A stretch of 64,000 nucleotides of DNA from Algoriphagus kandeliae (GCF_004571135.1 NZ_SPSB01000001.1:682001-746000); one strand, 5' to 3'; counted from the stretch's first letter, positions 17,742-25,978 are shown. Translations and numbers: made by a program. The notes: generated by a model not told the origin, from the sequence alone.

Positions 17742-18400
17742 GACTGAACTGCTAGGATATTTGATGCCACATCCTTTGACATGAAAATGCTTTTCTTTTG
17801 ATCGACCAAGATTTCTACGGAACCATCGAATTCCACCTTATCCAGAATTTTTACTCTCGCTCCGATATATGCGCCGACTTTATCCATGTAGCGAAGGAAA
17901 GCCGCAGAACTGTCCTTGACTGCAACGATCTGTCCGGATTGGTCAATTTCCATTTCACTGATTGGAATTCGAGGCCGAGCCTTCACATCTCCAAATTCAT
18001 CCGGGATAGGATCACCGTGGGGGTCAAACTTTGGATAGTTTAAAAAAGCATCAAGGCGCTGAATGAGTAGGGGAGATTGGATATGTTCTAATTCTTCTGC
18101 AACCTCATGAACTTCATCCCAAGCAAAATTTAATTTTTCAACCAAAAACACTTCCCAAAGTCGATGTTTTCGGATGGTTTGAAGGGCTAGTTTTTTACCC
18201 TCAGGGGTGATGTTAACTCCATAATATTTTCGGTAGTTGATCACCTCTTTTTCTCCAAGCTTCCGAAGCATGTCTGAAACAGAGGCAGGCTTTGTCTTCA
18301 TTTCAGCTGCAATGTCATTTGTCGAAACTGATTTGCTCGCACCATCCGATAGGTGATAGATGGCTTTTAAATAATTCTCTTCTGCTGCGGTCAGATTCAT
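17738..18400 (-). CDS. DtxR/MntR-family metal-dependent transcriptional regulator
   Basis: A 220-residue repressor and first gene of the metal operon. Residues 1-60 form a winged helix (NYLKAIYHLS to SVSDMLRKLGEKEVINYRKYYG). Residues 65-140 form the dimerisation and metal domain with RKHRLWEVFLVEKL, EVHEVAEELEH and YPKFDPHGDPIP. Residues 145-220 are a FeoA/SH3-like tail, so the protein has the three-domain DtxR/IdeR plan rather than the shorter MntR plan. In the metal-bound form such proteins bind inverted repeats and repress uptake genes. Inverted repeats upstream of this gene fit autoregulation. The metal (Mn or Fe) is unproven. Confidence 0.93.
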   Translation of the reverse strand: MNLTAAEENYLKAIYHLSDGASKSVSTNDIAAEMKTKPASVSDMLRKLGEKEVINYRKYYGVNITPEGKKLALQTIRKHRLWEVFLVEKLNFAWDEVHEVAEELEHIQSPLLIQRLDAFLNYPKFDPHGDPIPDEFGDVKARPRIPISEMEIDQSGQIVAVKDSSAAFLRYMDKVGAYIGARVKILDKVEFDGSVEILVDQKKSIFMSKDVASNILAVQS

Positions 18401-18405
18401 AATTA

Positions 18406-18417
18406 ATCAAATTTGAT
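18406..18417. promoter_or_regulatory. 12-bp perfect palindrome at the metal-operon start site
   Basis: ATCAAATTTGAT lies 6 bp upstream of the regulator ATG and covers the predicted transcription start. It may be a repressor site or an incidental AT-rich palindrome. Confidence 0.45.
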
Positions 18418-18418
18418 A

Positions 18419-18426
18419 CAAATATA
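18419..18426 (-). promoter_or_regulatory. -7 element of the metal-transport operon
   Basis: On the minus strand the sequence is TATATTTG, a perfect TAnnTTTG. At the -33 distance (20 bases) stands TTTAG rather than TTTG, within the inverted repeat at 18435-18450. The leader would be about 12 nt. Confidence 0.6.
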
Positions 18427-18434
18427 AAAATTAA

Positions 18435-18450
18435 TTTAGATAAAGCTAAA
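18435..18450. promoter_or_regulatory. Candidate DtxR-family operator 1
   Basis: TTTAG-N6-CTAAA inverted repeat overlapping the -33 region of the metal operon promoter. The half-site is like the TTAG/CTAA ends of known DtxR/IdeR/MntR boxes. Confidence 0.55.
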
Positions 18451-18510
18451 ATAATATTTATTGGTATCTAAATAGGTTGTGGAAAACCTATTTTCAAATG
18501 TGATTTTGGG

Positions 18511-18526
18511 TTTAGGTTAGTCTAAA
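18511..18526. promoter_or_regulatory. Candidate DtxR-family operator 2
   Basis: TTTAGGTTAGTCTAAA has the same TTTAG-N6-CTAAA form, and its left half TTAGGTTAG matches the DtxR consensus half-site closely. It lies 76 bp upstream of operator 1. The rest of the 313-bp gap (18401-18713) is AT-rich, with no gene seen. Confidence 0.6.
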
Positions 18527-18713
18527 AATAAGTTAAGGTGAAAATAAAAATAATTCTATTTTATTGAATATGAATGATTTGGGAATTTTAAATCCTAAAA
18601 ATCCATAGAATTTCCCGGGATAAGGGTTACGTAATTTGAGTTTCCTGATTTAGAAAATTGGTTTCTAAAATGGGATAGAAGTGGATAAGTGTGGATAGTT
18701 TTCCACGCTTGAT

Positions 18714-19844
18714 TTATTGGCCTAAAAGTTCTTCTATCAATTGGCTAAAGAGTTGGGCTTCTTTATTCCAGCGATAAAAATCTGAATCAAGATTTGAGAA
18801 AAATTGGGTGTCGAGACCTGAAGAAAATTCTTGGAGGCTTAATTCGATTTGATCAAAATGGACTGAAATTCCCAGCTTGTGCTTGGAGATAATGGGTTCC
18901 CACTTTGGGTTAGAATTGATTATTACTGGACATCCCAAACCACAAGCTTCGAAAAGTTTACTTGGAAGTTTATTGATAATTGATGGATGAAGCTGATAGG
19001 GAAGTAGTAAGAAATCCGATTCTTTGATAGCTTTCAAAACTACTTCGTGAGCAATGGGTGAAGGGCTTAATTCAAGCTGGATGGCCTTACTTTTTCTTCC
19101 AAATTCCTGAAGCGTTTTTTCAAAATCTTTTAAAGGTACGTGTCCAATTATTTGTAATTGTGATCCAGGAAATCTTGACAGAATCTTTTCAAAAAATCGG
19201 ATGGCTTCGATTACACCATAACTTGGAGTCAAGGTGCCTGTGATTAAAAATCGGAAAGACTTTTTGCCTTTATAAGATTTTATGGAAGGAGGCGAATCAG
19301 AAATCGGGAATTTGTTTTCAAGAATCAAATTGGGTTCTTTTTCCGGCATCTCGACAGCATAGCAAGCTTCTGCCAATATGTGAAAATCAATTCCTTTTGG
19401 CTTTTCTGATTTTTTAATAATCCAAGTGGCAATTGCCTTTTTTAGTTTGGTGGAGTTTGGATTAAGGGTAAGGTTTTGGATAAAATTCTCTTGGACATCG
19501 TAAATCAGCTTGTACTTCAACCAAGGCTTCAAAAATTTGGCTATTAGGAGCATTTCCCAACTGCAGCAAATCAAGATTTTGGGCTTGATTTTTAGGAGTA
19601 AAAAGCCAAATCTTATCGGAAGAATCAGCCTTTGCCATCGAGAATGGTAATCAGTGATAGAAACAAAAAATCGATCTTCTGTCGTTTTTGGAAGTGATTT
19701 GCTGGAAAATCCTATGAAGTTTAATTGGTATTTATTTGTTTCACGCAGCGAAAGGCCTAGCCTCCCAAATGCTCTGGAATCAACCAGTGGTTTAAGGGAA
19801 GAAGCAAACAATACCGAAATTTTGTTGGCCTTTTGATCACTCAT
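18714..19844 (-). CDS. Glycosyltransferase of the GT4/GT1 type
   Basis: A 376-residue GT-B-fold enzyme. The N-terminal half contains the acceptor-side Rossmann region. The C-terminal half has the nucleotide-sugar region: GTLTPSYGVIEAIRFFEKIL at about 200, then FLLLPYQLHPSIINKLPSKLFEACGLGCPVI at about 285-315, including the conserved acidic residue in the KLFEAC motif. Substrates are unknown, but envelope polysaccharide synthesis is usual for such genes. It is divergent from dapD with only 21 bp between the two start codons, so the two promoters must overlap the neighbouring genes. Confidence 0.8.
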   Translation of the reverse strand: MSDQKANKISVLFASSLKPLVDSRAFGRLGLSLRETNKYQLNFIGFSSKSLPKTTEDRFFVSITDYHSRWQRLILPIRFGFLLLKIKPKILICCSWEMLLIAKFLKPWLKYKLIYDVQENFIQNLTLNPNSTKLKKAIATWIIKKSEKPKGIDFHILAEACYAVEMPEKEPNLILENKFPISDSPPSIKSYKGKKSFRFLITGTLTPSYGVIEAIRFFEKILSRFPGSQLQIIGHVPLKDFEKTLQEFGRKSKAIQLELSPSPIAHEVVLKAIKESDFLLLPYQLHPSIINKLPSKLFEACGLGCPVIINSNPKWEPIISKHKLGISVHFDQIELSLQEFSSGLDTQFFSNLDSDFYRWNKEAQLFSQLIEELLGQ

Positions 19845-19865
19845 TAAACGAAACTAATCAAATTC

Positions 19866-20681
19866 ATGGAACTCAGAACAATTATCGAAAGCGCCTGGGA
19901 AAACAGGGAATTGTTAAAAGAAAAAGATACCGAAATCGCTATCAAAACAGTCATTGCTGATTTGGATGCCGGTCAATTGAGAGTAGCTGAACCACTTCCA
20001 AATGGAGATTGGCAGGTGAATGATTGGATCAAAAAGGCGGTGATTCTTTATTTCCCTATCCAAAAAATGAAAACCATTGAAGTGGGGCCTTTTGAGTTTC
20101 ATGATAAGATGGCTTTGAAGACAAACTATGCCAAGCAGGGAGTGCGAGTAGTTCCTCATGCTGTAGCCCGTTATGGAGCCCATTTGGCAAGTGGAGTTGT
20201 GATGATGCCAAGTTATGTTAATATCGGTGCTTTTGTGGATAGTGGCACGATGGTTGATACTTGGGCGACTGTCGGTTCTTGCGCACAGATCGGCAAAAAT
20301 GTTCATTTAAGTGGTGGTGTAGGTATCGGTGGAGTGTTAGAGCCTGTTCAGGCTGCTCCTGTGATTGTGGAAGATGGAGCATTCATTGGTTCAAGAGCAA
20401 TCATCGTAGAAGGAGTTCGAGTTGGAAAAGAAGCTGTTTTGGGAGCAGGAGTTACCCTTACAGCTAGCTCGAAGATTATTGATGTAACTGGGGCAGAACC
20501 TGTTGAATATAAAGGATATGTTCCGCCTCGTTCAGTGGTAATTCCAGGTACAATTTCCAAAGATTTTCCAGCTGGGACATTCCAGGTTCCATGTGCTTTA
20601 ATCATTGGAAAGCGAAAAGCTTCTACTGACCTCAAAACCTCTCTAAATGATGCATTAAGAGAAAATAACGTGGCAGTCTAA
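19866..20681 (+). CDS. dapD: 2,3,4,5-tetrahydropyridine-2,6-dicarboxylate N-succinyltransferase
   Basis: A 271-residue enzyme of the succinylase branch of lysine and meso-diaminopimelate synthesis. The N-terminal helical domain (1-100) precedes a left-handed beta-helix of hexapeptide repeats (about 100-230) with motifs such as MMPSYVNIGAFVDSGTMVDTWATVGSCAQIG, which is diagnostic for DapD. Length is standard. The product feeds peptidoglycan cross-links and lysine. The next gene, a TPR lipoprotein, starts 10 bp after the stop and is probably co-transcribed. Confidence 0.97.
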   Translation: MELRTIIESAWENRELLKEKDTEIAIKTVIADLDAGQLRVAEPLPNGDWQVNDWIKKAVILYFPIQKMKTIEVGPFEFHDKMALKTNYAKQGVRVVPHAVARYGAHLASGVVMMPSYVNIGAFVDSGTMVDTWATVGSCAQIGKNVHLSGGVGIGGVLEPVQAAPVIVEDGAFIGSRAIIVEGVRVGKEAVLGAGVTLTASSKIIDVTGAEPVEYKGYVPPRSVVIPGTISKDFPAGTFQVPCALIIGKRKASTDLKTSLNDALRENNVAV

Positions 20682-20691
20682 ACCAACTAGA

Positions 20692-21294
20692 ATGAAAATA
20701 ATTTATCGTTTAGGAGTGGCCTTACTTATCAGTGGGGCCACTTTTGCTTGTACAGGTAAATCAAGTAGTGAAGGTGACCGTGCATTCAATCGGGGAGCGT
20801 ATGAAGAAGCGGTAAATGAATATTCTCAGGATTTGAAATACAATCCTAATGACGTGGTCTTGCTATTTAATCGGGGAAGAGCCCACGAGGAACAGGGGCA
20901 GCTGGATTCCGCAATAGCAGATTTTGAAAAGGCCTTGGAAATTGAACCTAATAATTTTCAGGTTCTATTGGCTATTTCTAATCTTCATTACGCTCAAGAA
21001 AACTATTCCAGGGCTTTGATTTATGCTTCCAAAGCTGAGGAAATCTCTGGAGCACCGGCAATGGCTTCCTTTATGAAAGCAAGAGCCTTGCACCAAATGG
21101 GCCATACTGCTGATGCGATGAAGGCTTATGGAAATGCTATTCAATTGGATAAAAACTTTGCACAAGCTTATTTCAACAGGGGCATGTTAAAGATTGCACT
21201 TAAGCAAAAGCGAAGTGCATGTGAGGATTTCCAATTAGCTAAAAGTTTGGAATACCCAGGTGCAGAAGATGCTCTGAATAAGTTTTGTAAGTAA
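20692..21294 (+). CDS. TPR-repeat lipoprotein
   Basis: A 200-residue protein with a lipoprotein signal (Cys20 in GATFAC) and four to five tetratricopeptide repeats from about residue 29 to 185, for example DVVLLFNRGRAHEEQGQLDSAIADFEKAL and AQAYFNRGMLKIALKQKRSACEDF. TPRs mediate protein-protein contacts; envelope TPR lipoproteins are common in Bacteroidota. No catalytic domain is seen. It follows dapD by 10 bp and ends before a terminator shared with the convergent zinc-finger gene. Confidence 0.85.
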   Translation: MKIIYRLGVALLISGATFACTGKSSSEGDRAFNRGAYEEAVNEYSQDLKYNPNDVVLLFNRGRAHEEQGQLDSAIADFEKALEIEPNNFQVLLAISNLHYAQENYSRALIYASKAEEISGAPAMASFMKARALHQMGHTADAMKAYGNAIQLDKNFAQAYFNRGMLKIALKQKRSACEDFQLAKSLEYPGAEDALNKFCK

Positions 21295-21298
21295 ATAG

Positions 21299-21322
21299 AA
21301 AATCGGCTTTCGGGCCGATTTT
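21299..21322. terminator. Terminator between the TPR gene and the zinc-finger gene
   Basis: A 9-bp stem AAAATCGGC / GCCGATTTT with a TTTCGG loop and T tract lies between convergent genes. Confidence 0.85.
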
Positions 21323-22023
21323 TATTTTTTAGTAGTATGCTCGTGTTCTTTGTGATCGCAAATTATTTCTCCTGACAGGTAACCTATCCCGTTACAAGTT
21401 TTGCAATCGCTCACTTCTTTCAAAGTTCCATTACAGGTTGGGCAATCTAGCCGGCCTTTTCCTCCGCAGCGATCACACTCGAAATATTCCACGATGTTGA
21501 AAATATTCCGCTTGGTTATTAGGCCTTTTCCGGCACATCGGCTACATCCAACTACACCTATACCCCGACAATAGCTACAGTCCTGTTGGATTTGTTTTGA
21601 TCCAGAGCAAGTTGGGCAGGTTTCCCATCTGTAGCCCTTTTTGTCGCATAATTGACAAACTTTTATCTCCGCTAAAGGGGTCTTGAGATCTTGCTGTAGT
21701 TTTTTTGCTAAATCGTAATTAGCCCCATTAAATCCATTTAAGTCAAAGTATTTATTGAGGAAATTGGAACTGTTGTCATATTGGCCCAACTCGAAAAGCG
21801 TCAAAGCAAAATAATAGGGCATTTCGCTTGGAAGAGGAAGACCTGAATCAATAAGATTTCTGAAAATTTGATTGGCGGTTTGGTAATCGTTTCGCTCCAT
21901 AGCGGCCAATGCTCCTTTCATCCATTGGTCAGTTTGGCCTAGATTAGGAATTCCCTGGGCTTGGCTTCTGAAGGAAAAAGCGAGTAAAAGGGATACTATT
22001 ATTAAAAGGACTGATTTTTTCAA
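21322..22023 (-). CDS. Exported protein with DnaJ-like CxxC zinc-finger repeats
   Basis: A 233-residue protein with a signal peptide (about 1-22, ending QAQ). Residues 28-110 are helical, perhaps TPR-like (MERNDYQTANQIFRNLI, YYFALTLFELGQYDNSSNFL). From about residue 121 onward there are seven CxxC motifs (CQLC, CPTC, CSYC, CSRC, CDRC, CPTC, CKTC), several as CxxCxGxG as in the DnaJ cysteine-rich domain. The tail is His-rich (DHKEHEHTTKK). Such a zinc domain in an exported protein is unusual because DnaJ zinc fingers are cytosolic. The function is unknown. Confidence 0.8.
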   Translation of the reverse strand: MKKSVLLIIVSLLLAFSFRSQAQGIPNLGQTDQWMKGALAAMERNDYQTANQIFRNLIDSGLPLPSEMPYYFALTLFELGQYDNSSNFLNKYFDLNGFNGANYDLAKKLQQDLKTPLAEIKVCQLCDKKGYRWETCPTCSGSKQIQQDCSYCRGIGVVGCSRCAGKGLITKRNIFNIVEYFECDRCGGKGRLDCPTCNGTLKEVSDCKTCNGIGYLSGEIICDHKEHEHTTKK

Positions 22024-22142
22024 GGTGAAGATATGCTACAAGTAATTCTGGAAAATTAAGTAGTAAAATGAATACACAAAGTTAATGTTTCCAAAAGAGG
22101 ATTTTTTATTTATTTGATGAATAAGATTTAAGCTAAAAAAAA

Positions 22143-22172
22143 TTGTCTTTATTTAATATCATCCTAAATTTA
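22143..22172 (+). promoter_or_regulatory. Probable promoter of the helix-hairpin-helix protein gene
   Basis: TTG at 22143-22145 and TAAATTTA (one mismatch to TAnnTTTG) at 22165-22172 are 19 bases apart. The start codon is about 45 bp downstream. Confidence 0.45.
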
Positions 22173-22216
22173 TATGTCTCTAAATGACATTTTATTCATT
22201 TTAAACTATTCAAATT

Positions 22217-22624
22217 ATGGGAAAAGCAATTGATGCTATTGAAGGAATTGGACCTGTTTACAAAGCCAAGCTTGCTGAAGCAGGAGTTAAAACTGTAGAA
22301 GGACTTTTGGAAAAGGGTGCTACAAAATCAGGTAGACAAAAACTAGCTGAGGCTACAGGATTGGATGCTAGTCAAATCTTGAAGTGGGTTAACATGGCTG
22401 ATCTTTTCAGAATCAACGGAATTGCAAGCCAGTTTGCCGAGCTTTTAAAAGCAGCCGGAGTTGATACGGTAAAGGAACTTCGAAATAGAAATGCGGAAAA
22501 TCTTCATGCAGCCTTAGTAAAGACCCAAGAGGAAAAGGGTTTGACACGGGTTGTTCCGAATGCAGAAAAAGTTGCTGATTTTATTGCTCAAGCGAAAGCT
22601 TTGGAACCAGTAGTTACTTATTAA
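22217..22624 (+). CDS. Helix-hairpin-helix protein, DUF4332-like
   Basis: A 135-residue protein with two helix-hairpin-helix units: IEGIGPVYKAKLAEAGVKTVEGLL (residues 7-30) and LFRINGIASQFAELLKAAGVDTVKELRNRN (about 63-92). The spacing and sequence resemble DUF4332 proteins, whose HhH pairs look like those of DNA-binding proteins and ribosomal or nucleotidyltransferase partners. The first HhH has the canonical Gly-x-Gly hairpin. It has its own promoter-like element and terminator and is upstream of a HerA-like ATPase. A role in nucleic-acid binding is plausible but unproven. Confidence 0.82.
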   Translation: MGKAIDAIEGIGPVYKAKLAEAGVKTVEGLLEKGATKSGRQKLAEATGLDASQILKWVNMADLFRINGIASQFAELLKAAGVDTVKELRNRNAENLHAALVKTQEEKGLTRVVPNAEKVADFIAQAKALEPVVTY

Positions 22625-22647
22625 CAATTGACAAATTCTCTTAAAAG

Positions 22648-22674
22648 AACCTTTTTGCCTCCGGCATCAAGGTT
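22648..22674 (+). terminator. Terminator after the helix-hairpin-helix gene
   Basis: AACCTT / AAGGTT with an inner GCC / GGC pair, followed by eight Ts. Confidence 0.7.
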
Positions 22675-22708
22675 TTTTTTATAGTTTCATTTTTCAAATC
22701 ACAAATCC

Positions 22709-24241
22709 ATGAATCGAAAAGATCAATTCATTCAAACACTGAACGAAGGTCAAACTTACAAAAAGGACTTCATCATTTTAGGAACGGGTATTCTAGACGG
22801 TGAAGCTATTACCGAAGCAAATGTTAAAGTCCCTTTGAAAACTATGAACCGTCATGGTTTGATTGCCGGAGCCACAGGAACAGGAAAGACCAAGACTTTA
22901 CAAGTAATTGCAGAACAACTGTCCTTGAAAGGGGTTCCTTCAGTTTTGATGGATTTAAAAGGTGATTTATCAGGATTGGCCCAGCCTGGCGAAGTCAAGG
23001 ATTTTATTATCAGTCGTTCTGAAAAAATCGGTGTGGATTATGAGCCGATGGGATTGCCTGTGGAATTGATGTCTATTTCAGATGAAAAGGGAGTTCGACT
23101 CAAGGCAACCGTTTCAGAATTTGGGCCGGTGTTGATTTCTCAGATTTTGGATTTGAACGATACCCAACGAGGGGTTATTGCACTTATTTTTCAATACTGT
23201 GATACCCATCATCTTCCTTTATTGGATTTGAAAGATCTTAAGCGTGTCCTCCAATTCATCAATAATGAAGGAAAAGAGCAAATCAAGAATGAATTTGGTC
23301 AGGTATCCGCTGCTTCAGTAAATACCATCATGCGTAAAATTATCGAATTGGAGCAGCAAGGAGCAGCTAAGTTTTTTGGAGAGCGGTCTTTTGAGGTAGA
23401 TGACTTCGTCAGAACCGAAGATGGCAAAGGCGTAATTTCCATTATTCGCCTGACTGATATTCAAAGTAAACCAAAATTGTTCTCAACCTTCATGTTGAGC
23501 TTGCTTTCAGAGATTTATGAGACCTTTCCAGAGCAGGGAGATGCTGATAAGCCAAAGCTTTGTTTATTCATCGATGAAGCACATTTGGTATTTTCAAATG
23601 CTTCCAAAGACTTATTGGAAAAAATTGAAGCTATCATCAAATTAATTCGGTCTAAGGGAGTTGGTGTTTATTTCTGTACCCAAACACCAACTGATGTTCC
23701 TGATTCTGTATTGGGACAATTGGGGTTGAAAGTTCAACATGCGCTTCGTGCATTTACGGCAAAAGATCGAAAAGCAATTACCAAAACAGCCGAAAACTAT
23801 CCGCTTTCCCCATTTTATGAAACTTCCGAAGTATTGACTTCGATGGGAATTGGAGAGGCTTTGATAACTGCGTTAAATGAAAAAGGTATTCCTACTCCGC
23901 TTGCCCATACATTAGTTCGAGCGCCTATCACACGAATGGATATTCTTTCGCCATCAGAAATTGATGAGGTCATTTCTAATTCAAGCTTGATTGCCAAGTA
24001 CAATGTGAATTTGGATAGGGAGTCAGCTTTTGAGATCCTCAATCAAAAAATGGAAAAGGTAGAGAAAGAGCAAGAAAAAGCCACCCTTCCAGGTCCTAAA
24101 CCTCGAACCGCTACTCGAACATCCAATGATGAATCTTTGCTTGAAGAACTAAGTAAAAACACCATGGTACGTCAAATTGGAAGAACGATTTTTAGAGAAT
24201 TAACAAGAGGTATTTTAGGCTCCTTCAGCAGAAAACGTTGA
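22709..24241 (+). CDS. HerA/FtsK-like ATPase, DUF853 (YjgR) family
   Basis: A 510-residue P-loop ATPase. Walker A GATGTGKT is at residues 54-61, and the Walker B region LCLFIDEAHLVF at about 285-296. Later sensor-like segments are YFCTQTPTDVPDSVLGQLGLKVQHALRAFT (about 330-360). The C-terminal 80 residues are charged and probably disordered, ending with a short helix. The family is related to HerA helicases but has no known substrate; members are widespread and usually standalone. No NurA nuclease partner lies next to it, so a DNA-end-resection role is not supported here. Confidence 0.87.
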   Translation: MNRKDQFIQTLNEGQTYKKDFIILGTGILDGEAITEANVKVPLKTMNRHGLIAGATGTGKTKTLQVIAEQLSLKGVPSVLMDLKGDLSGLAQPGEVKDFIISRSEKIGVDYEPMGLPVELMSISDEKGVRLKATVSEFGPVLISQILDLNDTQRGVIALIFQYCDTHHLPLLDLKDLKRVLQFINNEGKEQIKNEFGQVSAASVNTIMRKIIELEQQGAAKFFGERSFEVDDFVRTEDGKGVISIIRLTDIQSKPKLFSTFMLSLLSEIYETFPEQGDADKPKLCLFIDEAHLVFSNASKDLLEKIEAIIKLIRSKGVGVYFCTQTPTDVPDSVLGQLGLKVQHALRAFTAKDRKAITKTAENYPLSPFYETSEVLTSMGIGEALITALNEKGIPTPLAHTLVRAPITRMDILSPSEIDEVISNSSLIAKYNVNLDRESAFEILNQKMEKVEKEQEKATLPGPKPRTATRTSNDESLLEELSKNTMVRQIGRTIFRELTRGILGSFSRKR

Positions 24242-24266
24242 TATTTCAAAAAATTAACTGAAAGCG

Positions 24267-25472
24267 GTGAAAATTGGAGTAATTGGAGGAGGTGCGGCTG
24301 GCTTTTTTGCAGCAATTCATGCAGCAGGTCCTGGTCGGGAAGTTCACATTTATGAAAAGTCCTCGAAGCTTCTTTCTAAAGTCCGGATTTCTGGAGGGGG
24401 GCGGTGTAATGTTACCCATCGACCGATGGAAATCAGCAAACTTGTAAAGTTTTATCCAAGAGGAGAAAAATTTCTAAAACGGGTTTTTCGGCATTTTTCT
24501 ATACCTGATACCATAAATTGGTTTCAAAGTAGGGGAGTTGCTTTGAAAGAAGAGGCAGACGGGAGAGTTTTTCCACAGTCTGATTCCAGTGAATCCATCA
24601 TTCAAGCTTTAACCAAAGAAGCAAATCGACTTGGAGTTCAATTACATTTGAATTTTCCTATTCATTCAATTAGCCCAAGTGAAAAAGGCCTCAAAATTAT
24701 TTCTGGAAAGTCGGAGGTTTTGCTCGACCGATTGATTATTGCTGCCGGTGGTAGCCCTAAAATGGATGGCTATCAGTTTTTATCTAACCTAAAGCATACC
24801 ATTGTCCCACCGATTCCATCACTATTTACCTTTAATACGCCTCAGGAATCGATTAGAGAGTTGATGGGAATTAGTGTTTCAAATGCACATGTAAGACTGG
24901 AAGGGACAAAGCTTTCTTATCATGGCCCGGTTTTAATTACTCATTGGGGAGTAAGTGGGCCGGCGGTTTTGAAGCTGTCGGCTTTTGGAGCCAAATGGCT
25001 TTATGATCATTCCTACAAAGCACAAGCTGTAATCAATTGGAATGCTGATTTAAAGGAGCAAGACTGGGATCAAAGTGTTCGAAACTACAAGTCATTGCAT
25101 GGGGGGAGAAAGGTAAAAAATTACCCCCTTCATGATCTTCCCACGAGATTATGGGAATTCTTGGTTCAAAATGCAGGCATTGAAGCGAATGATACCTATG
25201 GAAATCTTTCGAAAAAGCAGATAAATAGACTGGTTCAAAATCTTTTTTGCTATATTTTGAAAGTCGAAGGAAAGACTACTTTCAAAGAAGAATTTGTAAC
25301 AGCTGGAGGTATAGATCTTCAGGAGGTTAATCCAGAAACTATGGAAAGTATTTTTCACCCAAAAATATTCTTCGCAGGGGAAGTTCTCAATGTGGACGGA
25401 ATTACGGGTGGTTTCAACTTTCAAGCTGCATGGTCAACAGGTTATCTTGCCGGAAAATCTACCCATTTATAG
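24267..25472 (+). CDS. NAD(P)/FAD-dependent oxidoreductase, HI0933/BaiN family
   Basis: A 401-residue flavoprotein. The start is a GTG at 24267, which places the Rossmann motif GVIGGGAAGFFAAIHA at residues 4-19. The family signature SGGGRCNVTH lies near residues 46-55, and the C-terminal GGFNFQAAWSTGYLAG (about 381-397) completes the FAD site. HI0933-like proteins include BaiN, a bile-acid reductase, but most have no known substrate. It is followed after 7 bp by the HPt gene, with which it may be co-transcribed. Confidence 0.9.
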   Translation: MKIGVIGGGAAGFFAAIHAAGPGREVHIYEKSSKLLSKVRISGGGRCNVTHRPMEISKLVKFYPRGEKFLKRVFRHFSIPDTINWFQSRGVALKEEADGRVFPQSDSSESIIQALTKEANRLGVQLHLNFPIHSISPSEKGLKIISGKSEVLLDRLIIAAGGSPKMDGYQFLSNLKHTIVPPIPSLFTFNTPQESIRELMGISVSNAHVRLEGTKLSYHGPVLITHWGVSGPAVLKLSAFGAKWLYDHSYKAQAVINWNADLKEQDWDQSVRNYKSLHGGRKVKNYPLHDLPTRLWEFLVQNAGIEANDTYGNLSKKQINRLVQNLFCYILKVEGKTTFKEEFVTAGGIDLQEVNPETMESIFHPKIFFAGEVLNVDGITGGFNFQAAWSTGYLAGKSTHL

Positions 25473-25479
25473 AAATTTT

Positions 25480-25833
25480 ATGAGCCTGATTTATCCTGAA
25501 TTGAACTTTCGGATAGAAGAAATGTCCGATGGAGATGAGGAGTTTAAAAAGGAATTGACACAAGCCATTTTTGCAGGCTTGATGGAATTAAAGCAGTTAT
25601 ATTCCGCAGGGATGATTCAAAGAGATTTGGAAATAATCCAACAAATCCGTCATAAAGTCAAACCCACTTTGGGAATGTTTGAATTTGAGGACTTGGCCAA
25701 TTCTCTTCAGAATGGAAAAGAAATTTTGGAATCTACCGGTTTTGGTCCTGAATTTCAGGATCATTACGAAAGGTTTATTAAACAAGTAGATCGGGCTATT
25801 GATGAGGTCAAAAGACTGGTAGATCAAATTTGA
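25480..25833 (+). CDS. Orphan HPt (histidine phosphotransfer) domain protein
   Basis: A 117-residue all-helical protein. The sequence IIQQIRHKVKPTLGMF places a conserved His at residue 58, in the H-K-x-K-P context used by Bacteroidota HPt proteins. This His would be the site that accepts phosphate from a receiver domain. I chose the ATG at 25480 because it begins the fold; a longer in-frame version overlaps the preceding flavoprotein gene and is implausible. No kinase or response regulator is adjacent, so its partners are unknown. Confidence 0.72.
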   Translation: MSLIYPELNFRIEEMSDGDEEFKKELTQAIFAGLMELKQLYSAGMIQRDLEIIQQIRHKVKPTLGMFEFEDLANSLQNGKEILESTGFGPEFQDHYERFIKQVDRAIDEVKRLVDQI

Positions 25834-25850
25834 ATTTTATTCAAAAAAAA

Positions 25851-25871
25851 GGAGCTGACACCTGTCGCTCC
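25851..25871 (+). terminator. Terminator after the HPt gene
   Basis: GGAGC-GACA / TGTC-GCTCC stem with one bulged T is followed by a T run. Confidence 0.75.
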
Positions 25872-25932
25872 AATTTTTTTTAAATACCCTATGTTTTAAA
25901 CTTTAATACAAAGGTAGTTTCAGCATGTGTTG

Positions 25933-25940
25933 TAAATTTG
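25933..25940 (+). promoter_or_regulatory. -7 element upstream of the YheT-like hydrolase gene
   Basis: TAAATTTG matches TAnnTTTG 39 bp before the ATG. No clear -33 TTG. Confidence 0.4.
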
Positions 25941-25978
25941 AAGCCAAAATGATCATTCGGTGATCTTTTTGGAAAGCT

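Noticed and set aside
22709-24241. HerA-like ATPase considered as part of a defence system
   Set aside because: No NurA, SIR2, nuclease or other defence gene is adjacent; the DUF853 family is widespread and usually solitary.
25909-25916. TACCTTTG on the minus strand, a perfect -7 element
   Set aside because: No minus-strand gene lies downstream and no -33 element is present; probably chance.
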